DNA from: Pseudomonadota bacterium
Lineage (GTDB): Bacteria > Pseudomonadota > Gammaproteobacteria > Burkholderiales > Burkholderiaceae_B
Assembly: GCA_023425645.1 (NCBI GenBank)
Contig: JAFACG010000009.1
Location: 124,001-188,000, forward strand
Length of the DNA: 64,000 nucleotides
Direction of reading: 5' to 3'
Shown here one piece after another: positions 1 to 8,391 of the stretch. The translations under genes and the position numbers were made by a program. The notes under the pieces are model-generated. The model worked only from the letters and a program-made list of their open reading frames with translations. It was not told the origin of the DNA and searched no databases. Numbering within the stretch: position 1 is the first letter of the stretch; each line of letters starts with the position of its first letter.

Positions 1-47
1 ATCAGCATCAGCCATGGACCGTGTTTGAGCATGCGGGAAAGAGTCAT
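1..47 (-). CDS. 5' end of an unidentified gene (partial)
   Basis: A minus-strand ATG at 45-47 is preceded by GGAG nine bases upstream and opens a frame that runs off the left edge. The 15 visible codons read MTLSRMLKHGPWLML, a short basic stretch followed by hydrophobic residues, which would suit a signal peptide or first membrane helix. The product cannot be identified. The call rests only on the ribosome-binding site and the open frame. Confidence 0.3.
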   Translation of the reverse strand, partial: MTLSRMLKHGPWLML

Positions 48-216
48 GGGGGCGTGCTCCATCTGCCGACGTTCGCAGACCGGCGTGAAAAAGCGGCGGC
101 CGAGGATTCGAATGGGCCTTAATGTAGCACGGGAACCGGCCATTTTCGGGTATCGCCATGCCGGCCGGGCTCTTTGATTACAATCGCGCATCATCAACAA
201 AAAAGGGGGAATGATC

Positions 217-702
217 ATGATTCGTCTGTCCAAGACATTGCTGGTGGCGGCCATTGGCTTTTTTGCATTTCTGGTCGCCTTTGGCAACATCACGGATTAC
301 GGCACCAATTTCGCTTTCGTGCAGCACGTCTTCCTGATGGACACCATCTTTCCGGATGCCGCCATCAAGTATCGGGCCATCGATACGCCCTGGATCCATC
401 ATGCAGGCTATATCGGCATCATCGCGCTGGAAAGCCTGACGGCCATTCTGTGCCTGGCGGGCGCCTGGATCATGTTCAAGAACCGGCATGGCCTGGATTT
501 CAATAAATCCAAGCGCGTGGCCGTGGCCGGACTCACTCTGGGATTTCTGACCTGGCAGGTGGCGTTCATGTCCGTGGGCGGTGAATGGTTCGGCATGTGG
601 ATGTCCAAGACGTGGAACGGCGTGCCGGATGCATTCCGTTTCTTCATCACCATTTTGCTGGTGCTGATTTACGTGGTGCAGCGCGACGAGTTCGACGACT
701 GA
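217..702 (+). CDS. DUF2165 family small integral membrane protein
   Basis: A 161-residue inner-membrane protein with about four hydrophobic helices, near residues 4-24, 64-86, 102-120 and 138-156, and an acidic C-terminal end (RDEFDD). Length and pattern fit the DUF2165 family of predicted small integral membrane proteins, whose function is unknown. ATG codons occur in frame at 211 and 217. The run AAAAGGGGGA ends at 210, directly against the first ATG, so the second, six bases further on, is the better start. It is a single-gene unit with a strong terminator straight after it. Confidence 0.8.
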   Translation: MIRLSKTLLVAAIGFFAFLVAFGNITDYGTNFAFVQHVFLMDTIFPDAAIKYRAIDTPWIHHAGYIGIIALESLTAILCLAGAWIMFKNRHGLDFNKSKRVAVAGLTLGFLTWQVAFMSVGGEWFGMWMSKTWNGVPDAFRFFITILLVLIYVVQRDEFDD

Positions 703-730
703 GCCCGGATATATATTTGCGGCACACACG

Positions 731-760
731 AAACCGCCTGTTCGAGCAGGCGGTTTTTTT
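731..760 (+). terminator. Rho-independent terminator after the DUF2165 gene
   Basis: Ten-base stem AAACCGCCTG / CAGGCGGTTT with loop TTCGAG, running into a T tract. It ends the upstream transcript 29 bases after the stop codon. Confidence 0.9.
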
Positions 761-910
761 ATAGGCCGCATTCCGGACCGGCGCCATGCCCATGTCGTGT
801 TGCTGTGCCTGGTGCCGGGGGTGAAGCTGCCCGTGTAGTCCGCGCTGGCGCGCGGGCGCCGACCTTCGGTATGCTGCATGTATTGTCCAACCACTTTACA
901 GGAGGTCGAT

Positions 911-1240
911 ATGCATCTGTTCTATCTGTGCAGGGAAGAGGTTGACAGTCTGGCGCGTCTGGTGCGGCTGGCGATGGAGGCCGGGCCAAGGCGCGAAGTC
1001 GGCTTCACGCCGCAGGAATTGAACCTGCGCGCAGCGCTGGAGGCACTGGAAGACCCCAAGCTCTCCGAACTGCTGGCCGGCGCGCGCATCGCCCCCGACC
1101 GTTACGAGGCGGGACTGGCGGACGAGGACTATCGGGAAAAGGTGCTGGAGCTGGAAACCCGGGACACGTCCTACCTGATCGACCAACTGATGGGCAGCTA
1201 TACGCAATTGCCGCTTTTCTTCAAGCACCTGGAGTTCTGA
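911..1240 (+). CDS. Hypothetical protein, 109 residues
   Basis: The start at 911 is preceded by a strong AGGAGG (900-905) five bases upstream. An upstream in-frame ATG at 878 has no ribosome-binding site. The product is small, soluble and charged, probably mostly helical (for example LSELLAGARI and EKVLELETRD), with no signal peptide, membrane helix or metal motif that I can see. I do not recognise the family. It stands alone between the DUF2165 terminator and the convergent TonB receptor gene. Confidence 0.7.
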   Translation: MHLFYLCREEVDSLARLVRLAMEAGPRREVGFTPQELNLRAALEALEDPKLSELLAGARIAPDRYEAGLADEDYREKVLELETRDTSYLIDQLMGSYTQLPLFFKHLEF

Positions 1241-1250
1241 AGCGGGACAG

Positions 1251-1279
1251 AAAAAACCGGCCCCTGAACGGGGCCGGCG
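1251..1279 (-). terminator. Rho-independent terminator of the TonB receptor gene
   Basis: Read on the minus strand, CCGGCCCC / GGGGCCGG pair around a short TTCA loop and are followed by TTTTTT. It lies about 20 bases past the receptor stop codon and between two convergent genes. Confidence 0.85.
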
Positions 1280-1300
1280 TGCAGCTGGGACGCAAGACGA

Positions 1301-3313
1301 TCAGAAGCCGACCGTCAGCTGGGCCCAGTAGCGGCGGCCGTCATACACGGCATCGAAGGTTTCATCCGTGACGCGCTTGTCCAGGATGTTGTAGATGCCG
1401 AAACCAACGCGGGTGTTCTTGTTGATCTTGTAGGACAGGCCTGCGTCCACAAAGGTGAAGGACGGCGTGCCGTCGCTCATGGACGTGCGGCTCAGGTAGT
1501 CGGAAGTGCGTCCGCGGTAATTGACCCGGCTCCACAGGCCCAACTGTTCGTTGACGTCCCAGTCCAGCGTGGCGTTGAACATGTGCTTGGGCATCTTGTT
1601 CAAGGGGCGGCCGGCGAATTCGCCGCTTTTCTGCTTGGAATAGGTGTAGGTGTAGTTGGCTGCCAGGCGCAGGTCGTCCGTGATCGACCAGGTGGTCGAG
1701 GCTTCCACGCCGCGCATCACGGCCTTGTCCACGTTCACGCGATCGCTGATGAATTTGTAGCCCTGGTCGCCGGGGAGCACGTGGCAGTTGGGCAGTCCGT
1801 CGGGATCCGTGCAGCGGCGAGTCTCGGAGATTTTGTCCTTGAAGTCGGTGTTGAAGAAGCTCAGGCTGTTGACCAGGCCGTTGCGGTTGTCCCAGATCAG
1901 GCCCAGTTCCTGGCTCAGGCTCTTTTCCGGCTTCAGGTTGGGATTGCCCACGATCACGGCGGGCACGCCGCCGCCTCCGCCTGTGATCTGGCCCCAGTCG
2001 GCCACCGCCGAGCGCAGCGCCGGCGCCTTGAAGCCGGACGACACGCCGCCCTTGATGCTCAATTGCTCGGTGGCGTGCCAGACGCCATATAGGCGTGGGG
2101 TCCAGTGGTCGCCGTAATTCTCGTCATGGGTCATGCGCAGGCCGCCGGTCAGGGCGAAGTTGTCCGTCATGCTCCATTCACCTTCCGCAGACACGGACCA
2201 TTGGTCGCGGCTCAGATTGTTGACTTCCGGCTTGTACTGGTTGCCCATGTCGCGCAGCTCTTCTCGCAGGAACTGAAAGCCCGAGGTCAGCATGTGGTTG
2301 CCCAGCGGCATGCTCCACTGCGTATTGAACTCCGTGTTCTTCAGGAACATGTTGCGGCCGGGATTGTCGATCTCTTCGCGCTGAACATAGGTGGAGGAGA
2401 CCGCCTTGCCCCAGCGGCCGTTGTGGGTGAGCGAATAGACATTGCGGTCGTACTTGCTCTGGGACAGTTCATTGGGCGTGCACTTGCCGCGGCTGCAGCT
2501 CTCGGCGGCCATGCTCTTGCCGGGCGTGGACGTGCGCTCCTGCAGCGTGCGCGAGAATTCGGCCGTCAGGTCGTGATCGGCGTTGGGCGTCAGGGTCAGC
2601 TTGACCGTGCCCGAGGAGGTGTTCTGCTTGTTGAAGCCGTTCAGGATCTCGTCCTCGTTGCGGCGCGACTCCTGGCCGTAGATCTGCAGGCCCAGCAGGT
2701 CCTCCTTGATGGGGCCGGCCAGGTAGAAGTTGCCCTGGTAGATATTGCCGGACTTGGAGTCTTCCTGGAACGTGCCTTCGGTACGCAGAGAGCCTGTCCA
2801 TTCCTTGTGGACTTTGCGGGTGATGATGTTGATCACCCCGCCCATGGCTTCGGAGCCATACAGGGAGGACATGGGGCCGCGGATGACTTCGATGCGCTCG
2901 ATAGCCTGCATGGGAGGCAGCCAGCCTTGCTCGATGCCGGCATTGTCGCTGTTGGGACGGGTTTCACGCGAGTTCTGCCGTTTGCCGTCCACCAGGATCA
3001 GGGTATAGGCGGAAGACATGCCGCGTATGCTGATGTCGCTGCTGCTCGCACCGCCAGTGATCACCACGCCGGGCACGTCCTTGAGCGCATCGGTCACGTC
3101 GCGATAAGCCTTTTTCTCCAGTTCTGCACGCGGAATGACGCTGATGGAAGCGGGCGCGTCCTCCACGGCCTGCTCGAATCCCGACGCGGTGACCACGATA
3201 TTGTCCAACTGCTTCACGTCCTGTTGGGCCAGGGCGCTGGAAAGAGGAAAAGCGGAGCCTGTCAGGAAGGCCAGCACGCGAGCGGTAGGGGAGAGTTTGA
3301 ATGAAGACAACAT
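1301..3313 (-). CDS. TonB-dependent outer-membrane siderophore receptor
   Basis: A 670-residue outer-membrane receptor for TonB/ExbBD-driven uptake. A signal peptide ends near residue 29 (SSALA|QQ) and is followed by a TonB box (DNIVVTASG, about 37-45), a plug domain with DVPGVVITGG, RGMSS and RGPMSSLYGSEAMGGVINII, and a 22-strand-type barrel ending in the usual aromatic residue (LTVGF). The pattern is closest to catecholate-siderophore receptors of the CirA/FepA/BfrA group, which have a Cys pair in an extracellular loop (CTDPDGLPNC here). The exact ligand cannot be read from sequence. A Fur-like operator precedes it, so iron repression is expected. No transport or TonB genes are adjacent. 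No clear Shine-Dalgarno precedes the ATG. Confidence 0.92.
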   Translation of the reverse strand: MLSSFKLSPTARVLAFLTGSAFPLSSALAQQDVKQLDNIVVTASGFEQAVEDAPASISVIPRAELEKKAYRDVTDALKDVPGVVITGGASSSDISIRGMSSAYTLILVDGKRQNSRETRPNSDNAGIEQGWLPPMQAIERIEVIRGPMSSLYGSEAMGGVINIITRKVHKEWTGSLRTEGTFQEDSKSGNIYQGNFYLAGPIKEDLLGLQIYGQESRRNEDEILNGFNKQNTSSGTVKLTLTPNADHDLTAEFSRTLQERTSTPGKSMAAESCSRGKCTPNELSQSKYDRNVYSLTHNGRWGKAVSSTYVQREEIDNPGRNMFLKNTEFNTQWSMPLGNHMLTSGFQFLREELRDMGNQYKPEVNNLSRDQWSVSAEGEWSMTDNFALTGGLRMTHDENYGDHWTPRLYGVWHATEQLSIKGGVSSGFKAPALRSAVADWGQITGGGGGVPAVIVGNPNLKPEKSLSQELGLIWDNRNGLVNSLSFFNTDFKDKISETRRCTDPDGLPNCHVLPGDQGYKFISDRVNVDKAVMRGVEASTTWSITDDLRLAANYTYTYSKQKSGEFAGRPLNKMPKHMFNATLDWDVNEQLGLWSRVNYRGRTSDYLSRTSMSDGTPSFTFVDAGLSYKINKNTRVGFGIYNILDKRVTDETFDAVYDGRRYWAQLTVGF

Positions 3314-3346
3314 GGGCTATAAAAATTAAATAATAAAAGAAACGAT

Positions 3347-3365
3347 AACAAGAATTATTCTTATT
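3347..3365 (-). promoter_or_regulatory. Fur-like operator and promoter of the TonB receptor
   Basis: A perfect 6-1-6 inverted repeat AAGAAT-T-ATTCTT (3350-3362) sits in a very A+T-rich stretch 37-50 bases upstream of the receptor start. The surrounding 19 bases match 11 of 19 positions of the classical Fur box. On the minus strand TTGTTA (3351-3346) and TAATTT (3328-3323) are 17 bases apart and make a plausible sigma-70 promoter whose -35 region overlaps the repeat, as expected for repression. The rest of the 343-base gap (3366-3656) shows no gene. Confidence 0.6.
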
Positions 3366-3656
3366 ATTAAATTATTTCATTTGTAAAAAGCTGGCCATTC
3401 CTTTTTCTGGTCTGTGGACTCGATGCAACGCTTGAGCTTCAGCCTTGACGGGGCAGAATAATTCTGCCTTTAAGGTCGCCGTCAGCAATCGGAAAGCGAA
3501 GGCGGGCAGGGATGGGCGGGGGCGCGCGCAGCGTCACCCGCGCCCTGCGGTATGATGGCCGGGCGGCCGGTCCTGGAGGCCGGCCCCAGACCTGGCATCA
3601 TGCCGGGCCTTTTACCTGGAGGCCGCGCGCAGATACCGCTTTCGGAGAAAAAAACT

Positions 3657-4715
3657 ATGTCGCAACAACGGTTTTGTCATGGGCTACTGGCGTGCGCCCT
3701 TGGGCTGTCATTGTTTTCGCCTGCCTTGCAGGCGTGCACGCGGGCGGTGTATCTGGGAGAGAACGGCCAGATCATCACCACGCGGTCCATGGACTGGAAG
3801 ACGGATGTCATGACCAATCTCTGGGTCTTTCCCAGGGGAGCGCAGCGTACGGGTCAGGCAGGACCGGACTCCATCGAGTGGACGTCGAGGCATGGCAGCG
3901 TGATTGCATCCGGCTATGACATCTCCACGACGGACGGCGTCAATGAAAAAGGGCTCAATGCCAACCTGCTGTGGCTGGTGGAGTCCTCGTATCCCGCGCC
4001 CGTCAAGGGGGATAAAACGCTCAGCATTTCCCTGTGGGCGCAGTATGTGCTGGACAATTTCGCAAGCGTGGCCGAGGCGGTCGCCGCCCTGGAGAAAGAG
4101 CCTTTCGTCATCGTGACGGACCAGGTGCCCGGCGAGCAGCGCCTGGCGACCTTGCATCTGTCCATGTCCGACTCCTCAGGCGACAGCGCCATCGTCGAGT
4201 ACATCGACGGCAAGCAGGTCATCCATCATGGGCGCCAGTATCAGGTCATGACCAATTCGCCGACCTTCGACCAGCAATTGGCCTTGAACGAATATTGGAA
4301 GCAGATCGGCGGCACTGTCATGCTGCCGGGTACGAACCGGGCGGCCGACCGCTTTGCGCGCGCTTCCTTCTACATCAATGCGGTGCCCCAGGCCGCCCCG
4401 CCCAACGAGGCCCTGGCCAGCGCTTTCAGCGTCATACGCAATGCGTCCGTGCCTTACGGCATCACGACCGAAAGCGAGCCCAATATTTCCTCCACGCGCT
4501 GGCGCACGGTCTTCGATCACAAGCGCGGCTTGTATTTCTTCGAATCCGCCCTGACGCCCAATACCTTCTGGGTGGATACGCGGCGGGTGGACTTTTCGGC
4601 CGAGACCGGCAAGGTGCTCAAGCTGGACCTGGGACCGAACCAGACCAACGTCTATTCCGGCGACGCCCTGGATCAGTTCAAGCCGGCTGAGCCGTTCCGG
4701 TTCCTGGGCATCTGA
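3657..4715 (+). CDS. Choloylglycine hydrolase / linear amide C-N hydrolase family (periplasmic Ntn hydrolase)
   Basis: A 352-residue secreted member of the bile salt hydrolase / penicillin V acylase superfamily. A signal peptide (1-26, ending SPALQA) is followed at once by Cys27, the N-terminal nucleophile of the family. Arg43 and Asp46 (RSMDW) have the same spacing from the nucleophile as catalytic Arg18 and Asp21 do from Cys2 in bile salt hydrolases. TNSPTFD carries the oxyanion Asn and ADRFARA the late Arg. Signal peptidase would therefore expose the active residue. Gram-negative relatives cleave penicillin V or acyl-homoserine lactones, so bile salts are not implied. The start is chosen for GGAG at 3644-3647; upstream in-frame ATGs lack a site and would bury the signal peptide. 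Confidence 0.88.
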   Translation: MSQQRFCHGLLACALGLSLFSPALQACTRAVYLGENGQIITTRSMDWKTDVMTNLWVFPRGAQRTGQAGPDSIEWTSRHGSVIASGYDISTTDGVNEKGLNANLLWLVESSYPAPVKGDKTLSISLWAQYVLDNFASVAEAVAALEKEPFVIVTDQVPGEQRLATLHLSMSDSSGDSAIVEYIDGKQVIHHGRQYQVMTNSPTFDQQLALNEYWKQIGGTVMLPGTNRAADRFARASFYINAVPQAAPPNEALASAFSVIRNASVPYGITTESEPNISSTRWRTVFDHKRGLYFFESALTPNTFWVDTRRVDFSAETGKVLKLDLGPNQTNVYSGDALDQFKPAEPFRFLGI

Positions 4716-4923
4716 CCGTGGGCTATTGCACCGGCCTCGCTGTCCCTGGCAAGGCTGGAGCTTCGGGCGCATCCGCCTGTCGAAGGCTGGAGAAGGAGTG
4801 TTGCGTTTTTTCGATGTGAATTCCAGAGCGGTCCTGGCTGGATTATGCTTTGCCATGTAATGCGCGCTGACGGCGCGCCTTCATGCCAGTCGCGAGGCTG
4901 GGCCCTTCACAAGGAGGAATGTC

Positions 4924-5496
4924 ATGAAATTCGTTTCATCACGTCCTTGGGCGGCAGGGCTGGCCGCCGCCGCCCTGGTGCTTCTTGCCGGATGCAGCAG
5001 CGGTCCCGCGGACAAGGCGCTGCTGGGCACGCAGAAGAATGTGGATCTGGCGCGCTATGTGGGACTCTGGTACGAGCAGGCCCGCCTGCCCAACCGTTTT
5101 CAGGATCAGTGCGTGGGCGATGTGCAGGCCATGTACGAGCTGATGGAGCAGGGCCTGCGGGTGACCAACCGCTGCCGCACGGCCTCCGGACAGTTCGACG
5201 AGGCCAAGGCGTTCGGGCGCCTGGCCCCCGATGCCGAAGATCCAGCCCGCCTGCAGGTGCGTTTCGCACCCCAGTGGATGTCCTGGCTGCCCTGGGTCTG
5301 GGGGGACTACTGGATCCTGCGGGTGGACGGCGATTACGACTATGCTCTGGTCGGCACGCCGGACCGGGAATACCTGTGGGTGCTGAGCCGCAAGCCGCAG
5401 GCGGACGAGGCGCGCATCCAGTCCCTGCTGGATTATGCGGCGTCTCAGGGCTTCGATATCGCCAAGGTCCGGCGCACGCCGCAATCGCCGGGTTGA
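4924..5496 (+). CDS. blc: Outer-membrane lipocalin lipoprotein (Blc family)
   Basis: A 190-residue lipoprotein with lipobox LLAGC (acylated Cys24) and a lipocalin domain opening with the family G-x-W motif (YVGLWYEQARLPNRFQ, about 45-60). RLAPDAEDPARLQVRFAP and the strand GDYWILRVDGDYDYALVG follow, as in bacterial Blc. Blc binds lysophospholipids at the inner face of the outer membrane and is linked to envelope stress. AAGGAGGA (4911-4918) gives a strong start. The gene stands alone. The 208-base gap upstream shows no clear promoter or gene. Confidence 0.88.
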   Translation: MKFVSSRPWAAGLAAAALVLLAGCSSGPADKALLGTQKNVDLARYVGLWYEQARLPNRFQDQCVGDVQAMYELMEQGLRVTNRCRTASGQFDEAKAFGRLAPDAEDPARLQVRFAPQWMSWLPWVWGDYWILRVDGDYDYALVGTPDREYLWVLSRKPQADEARIQSLLDYAASQGFDIAKVRRTPQSPG

Positions 5497-5511
5497 CTGC
5501 GCGACGGGCAA

Positions 5512-5539
5512 TTGTCATCTGAACGGTTTACAGTAGGAC
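5512..5539 (+). promoter_or_regulatory. Candidate fdxA promoter
   Basis: TTGTCA (5512-5517) is separated by 16 bases from TAGGAC (5534-5539), about 20 bases before the fdxA ATG. The -10 match is weak, so this is a suggestion only. Confidence 0.3.
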
Positions 5540-5561
5540 CTTTCAGTAAAGCGTAATAACC

Positions 5562-5894
5562 ATGCCTTATGTCGTGACGGATGCGTGCATCCAGTGCAAA
5601 TACACCGATTGCGTGTCGGTGTGCCCCATGGACTGTTTCTTCGAAGGCCCGAATTTCCTGGTGATCCATCCGGACGAGTGCATAGATTGTTCGATCTGCG
5701 TGGCCGAATGCCCGGTGGGCGCCATCGTCAGCGAACAGGACTTGAAGCCGGAGCAGGCCGTCTATGCCGACCTTAACCGGGAGTTGAGCCAGGCTCCCGG
5801 CTGGGTGCGGATCACTCGACAGAAAGCGCCTTTGCCGGAGCACGAGTACTGGGCGGGACGCAGCGGCAAGCTCGGCCTGCTGCAGCGGCCCTAG
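5562..5894 (+). CDS. fdxA: 7Fe-8S ferredoxin FdxA
   Basis: A 110-residue electron carrier. Cys9, Cys17 and Cys50 match the three ligands of the [3Fe-4S] cluster, and Cys21, Cys40, Cys43 and Cys46 the four ligands of the [4Fe-4S] cluster, each offset by one from Azotobacter ferredoxin I. The extra Cys12 and Cys25 are also conserved there. The context [21 protein letters not shown] is diagnostic for FdxA. It is transcribed alone, converging on the efflux gene. Its redox partner is not evident from neighbours. Confidence 0.95.
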   Translation: MPYVVTDACIQCKYTDCVSVCPMDCFFEGPNFLVIHPDECIDCSICVAECPVGAIVSEQDLKPEQAVYADLNRELSQAPGWVRITRQKAPLPEHEYWAGRSGKLGLLQRP

Positions 5895-5915
5895 ATCGAT
5901 GTGGCTCCATTCTGG

Positions 5916-7433
5916 TCAGCCGGGCCGGCGCTGGAAGCGCCAGACGGCCAGGGCGGCGGCCAGCAGCAGCGCCGTGCACGCGGCCAGCACGGCCACGTAG
6001 CCGCCATCGAAAGCGTTGCGGGCCAGTTCGCCCACCAGCAGCGCCTGGTCCCGGGGCAGGGATTCGGCCGCCAGCAGGGCTTCGTCCAGGCTGTCGCGCA
6101 CGGTGGCCGGCAGGTCCGCAGCGGCCGGCAGCAGCAGGGTGGCGCTGTACACCGCGGAAAGCAGGCTGCCCATCAGGGTCACGCCCAGCGCGCCGCCCAG
6201 CTCATAGGACATTTCCTCCACGGACGCCGCCATCCCGGCGCGGGAGGCTGGCGCGCTTTGCATGATGGTGCTGGAGGCGGCCGTCATGGCCGCGCCTATG
6301 CCCAGCCCCAGGAGCGCCAGGCTGAAGGCCTGCAGGGCCTGGGGCGCATTGTGCCAGAGCAGGTAAGCGCCCATGCCCAGACCCGACAGCGTCAGGGAGC
6401 CGGTCAGCAGGCGCGCGCTGCCGATCCGGGGCAGCAGCTTGCCGGCCAGCGGTCCGGCCAGAAAGGCGGCCAGGGGCAGCGGGACGATGGCCAGGCCGGC
6501 TTCCAGCGGCGAGAAGCCCAGCACCAGTTGCAGGCGCTGGCTGAAAACCAGCTCCATGCCGATCAGGGCGGCGGAGGCGGTCAGGGCCGCCATGACCGAG
6601 GTCGTGAAGGCGGCATTGCGAAACAGCGAGAAATCGATCAGCGGATGCAGGCTGCGGCGCTGCTGGCGTGCGAACAGGGTCAGGAACAGCACGCCGGCGG
6701 CCAGCGCGGCGGCAGCCAGCGGCCAGGCGGGCGCCTGCTTGCCGGCTTCCTTGATGGCGAACGTGCAGGCCACCAGTCCCACCATGATGATCAGGGACCC
6801 TTTCAGGTCCCAGGGGCGCGAGGTGTCGGAGCGCGAGCGCGGCACCAGCAGCAGTCCCAGCGGCAGGGCGAGCAGCACGATGGGCACATTGATCAGGAAT
6901 ACCGAGCCCCACCAGAAATGCTCCAGGAGCAGCCCGCCGACCACAGGACCAAAGGCGGCGCCGCCCGAGGCGACCGCAGCCCAGATGCCGATGGCGACGG
7001 CGCGCTCGCGCTCGTCCGCAAAGGTGATGCGGATCAGCGACAGGGTGGCCGGCATCATCATGGCCGCGGCCACGCCCAGGAAGGCCCGGGCGGCGATGAG
7101 GACCGCAGGGGTCGGGGAGTAGGCGGCGGCCAGCGAAGCCAGGCCGAACAGGGCCAGGCCGGACAGGAACAGGCGTTTGTGGCCGAGGCGGTCGCCCAAG
7201 GTGCCCATGCCCAGCAGCAGGCCGGACACGACCAGGGCGTAGATGTTGACGATCCACAGCTTTTGCGAGGCCGAGGCGTGCAGATCGTGAGTCAGGCGGG
7301 GAAGGGCGGTATAGAGCACTGTCATGTCGATGACGATGAGCAGCAGCGCCACCGAGACAATGGCCAGGACCAGCCAGCGCCGGCTTGTGGTCGGGCGGGT
7401 CTGGGCTTGGTTGGGCGTCGTGGTGAAGGACAT
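5916..7433 (-). CDS. DHA2-type MFS multidrug efflux transporter (SmvA-like)
   Basis: A 505-residue inner-membrane drug:H+ antiporter of the 14-helix DHA2 family. The first helix carries the family motif VLLIVIDMTVLYTALP with the membrane-embedded Asp. GDRLGHKRLF is the MFS loop motif and ASGGAAFGPVVGGLLLEHF the antiporter motif C. The closest pattern is SmvA/QacA-like pumps for quaternary cations and dyes. A LysR gene is transcribed divergently from an 85-base gap that holds an inverted repeat, so induction by that regulator is likely. Substrate is unknown. Confidence 0.9.
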   Translation of the reverse strand: MSFTTTPNQAQTRPTTSRRWLVLAIVSVALLLIVIDMTVLYTALPRLTHDLHASASQKLWIVNIYALVVSGLLLGMGTLGDRLGHKRLFLSGLALFGLASLAAAYSPTPAVLIAARAFLGVAAAMMMPATLSLIRITFADERERAVAIGIWAAVASGGAAFGPVVGGLLLEHFWWGSVFLINVPIVLLALPLGLLLVPRSRSDTSRPWDLKGSLIIMVGLVACTFAIKEAGKQAPAWPLAAAALAAGVLFLTLFARQQRRSLHPLIDFSLFRNAAFTTSVMAALTASAALIGMELVFSQRLQLVLGFSPLEAGLAIVPLPLAAFLAGPLAGKLLPRIGSARLLTGSLTLSGLGMGAYLLWHNAPQALQAFSLALLGLGIGAAMTAASSTIMQSAPASRAGMAASVEEMSYELGGALGVTLMGSLLSAVYSATLLLPAAADLPATVRDSLDEALLAAESLPRDQALLVGELARNAFDGGYVAVLAACTALLLAAALAVWRFQRRPG

Positions 7434-7502
7434 GGGAAAGCGTCGTTGTTGCGAAGCGTTTATGATCCATCAATAATATCTGCGTACAAAGTTAAATAGC
7501 AT

Positions 7503-7517
7503 CTATAAATTTGATAG
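7503..7517. promoter_or_regulatory. Candidate LysR operator between the efflux gene and its regulator
   Basis: CTATAA-ATT-TGATAG is an imperfect inverted repeat (five of six pairs) of the T-N11-A type used by LysR regulators. It ends one base before the lysR ATG and lies in the only A+T-rich part of the intergenic region. It could serve autorepression and divergent activation. Confidence 0.4.
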
Positions 7518-7518
7518 C

Positions 7519-8385
7519 ATGGATTGGACCCTGGAAAGAATGAGGCACTTCGTGGCCGTGGCCGAGGCCGGCTCCATGACTCAGGCCGCCCGGAACCTGG
7601 GCAAGGTGCAGTCAGCGCTGAGCACATCCATAGGTTTGCTGGAAGCGGACCTGAATCTGGAATTGTTCGATCGTTCCCGGCGCGCGCTGAGGCTGACGGC
7701 GGCCGGCGAGGTCATGTTGCTGGAGGCGCATGCCTTGTTGCGCCAGGCCGATGTCCTGGAGCGGCGCGCCCTGGAGTTGTCCCAGGGGCAGCCCGCACGC
7801 CTGGAGATCGCCCTGGACGAAGCCCTGCCCCTGGAGCCGGTGTCGCTGCTGCTCAAGGAGCTGGCGGCCCGCTGGCCGGCGCTGGAGCTGACGGTGCTCA
7901 ACGGCACCGCCTCGGAAGTGATGGCCTACGTGGCCGAGGGACGCTCCCGGATCGCTTTCCAGTTCGACCGCGGCCCCGCTGCGGCGCAGTTCGCGCAGCG
8001 CTACATAGGCACCGTGCCGCAAGCCATCTGCGTGGCGCGCACGCACAGCCTGGCGCGCCAGGGGCAGGTCAGCCGCAAGGATCTGGCCGGCCATCGCCAG
8101 CTGCTGATGCACATCGAAGGCGCGGAGCAGGCCGTCATCAGCCCCAGCGTCTGGCGTTCGGACAGCTTCTACGTGATCGCGGACATGGTGGCCGATGGCC
8201 TGGGCTGGGCCATCCTGCCCCTGAACATCGCCGAATACGAGAACCTGCGCGCCAAGCTGCGGCAGCTGCATTGCAAGGAGATGGTCCTGCCGCCTCTGGC
8301 GGTGCGCATGCTGTGGCGGCAGGGCGAGGCCTTGCCGCCGGCCGTTCTGTGGATGCAGCAACGCCTGTCGGCGCTGCTGCCCTGA
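7519..8385 (+). CDS. LysR family transcriptional regulator
   Basis: A 288-residue regulator. An N-terminal winged helix-turn-helix (residues 4-62; FVAVAEAGSMTQAARNLGKVQSALS) is followed by a linker helix and a periplasmic-binding-protein-like effector domain (about 90-285). It is divergent from the DHA2 efflux gene and is its likely local regulator. No Shine-Dalgarno precedes the ATG at 7519. A second in-frame ATG at 7540 has GGAAAG upstream but would trim the first helix, so the longer form is preferred. Confidence 0.9.
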   Translation: MDWTLERMRHFVAVAEAGSMTQAARNLGKVQSALSTSIGLLEADLNLELFDRSRRALRLTAAGEVMLLEAHALLRQADVLERRALELSQGQPARLEIALDEALPLEPVSLLLKELAARWPALELTVLNGTASEVMAYVAEGRSRIAFQFDRGPAAAQFAQRYIGTVPQAICVARTHSLARQGQVSRKDLAGHRQLLMHIEGAEQAVISPSVWRSDSFYVIADMVADGLGWAILPLNIAEYENLRAKLRQLHCKEMVLPPLAVRMLWRQGEALPPAVLWMQQRLSALLP

Positions 8386-8391
8386 GGAGAA

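Noticed and set aside
2105..3304. 399-codon frame antisense to the TonB receptor
   Set aside because: No domain, composition typical of a shadow frame, and the receptor frame is unambiguous.
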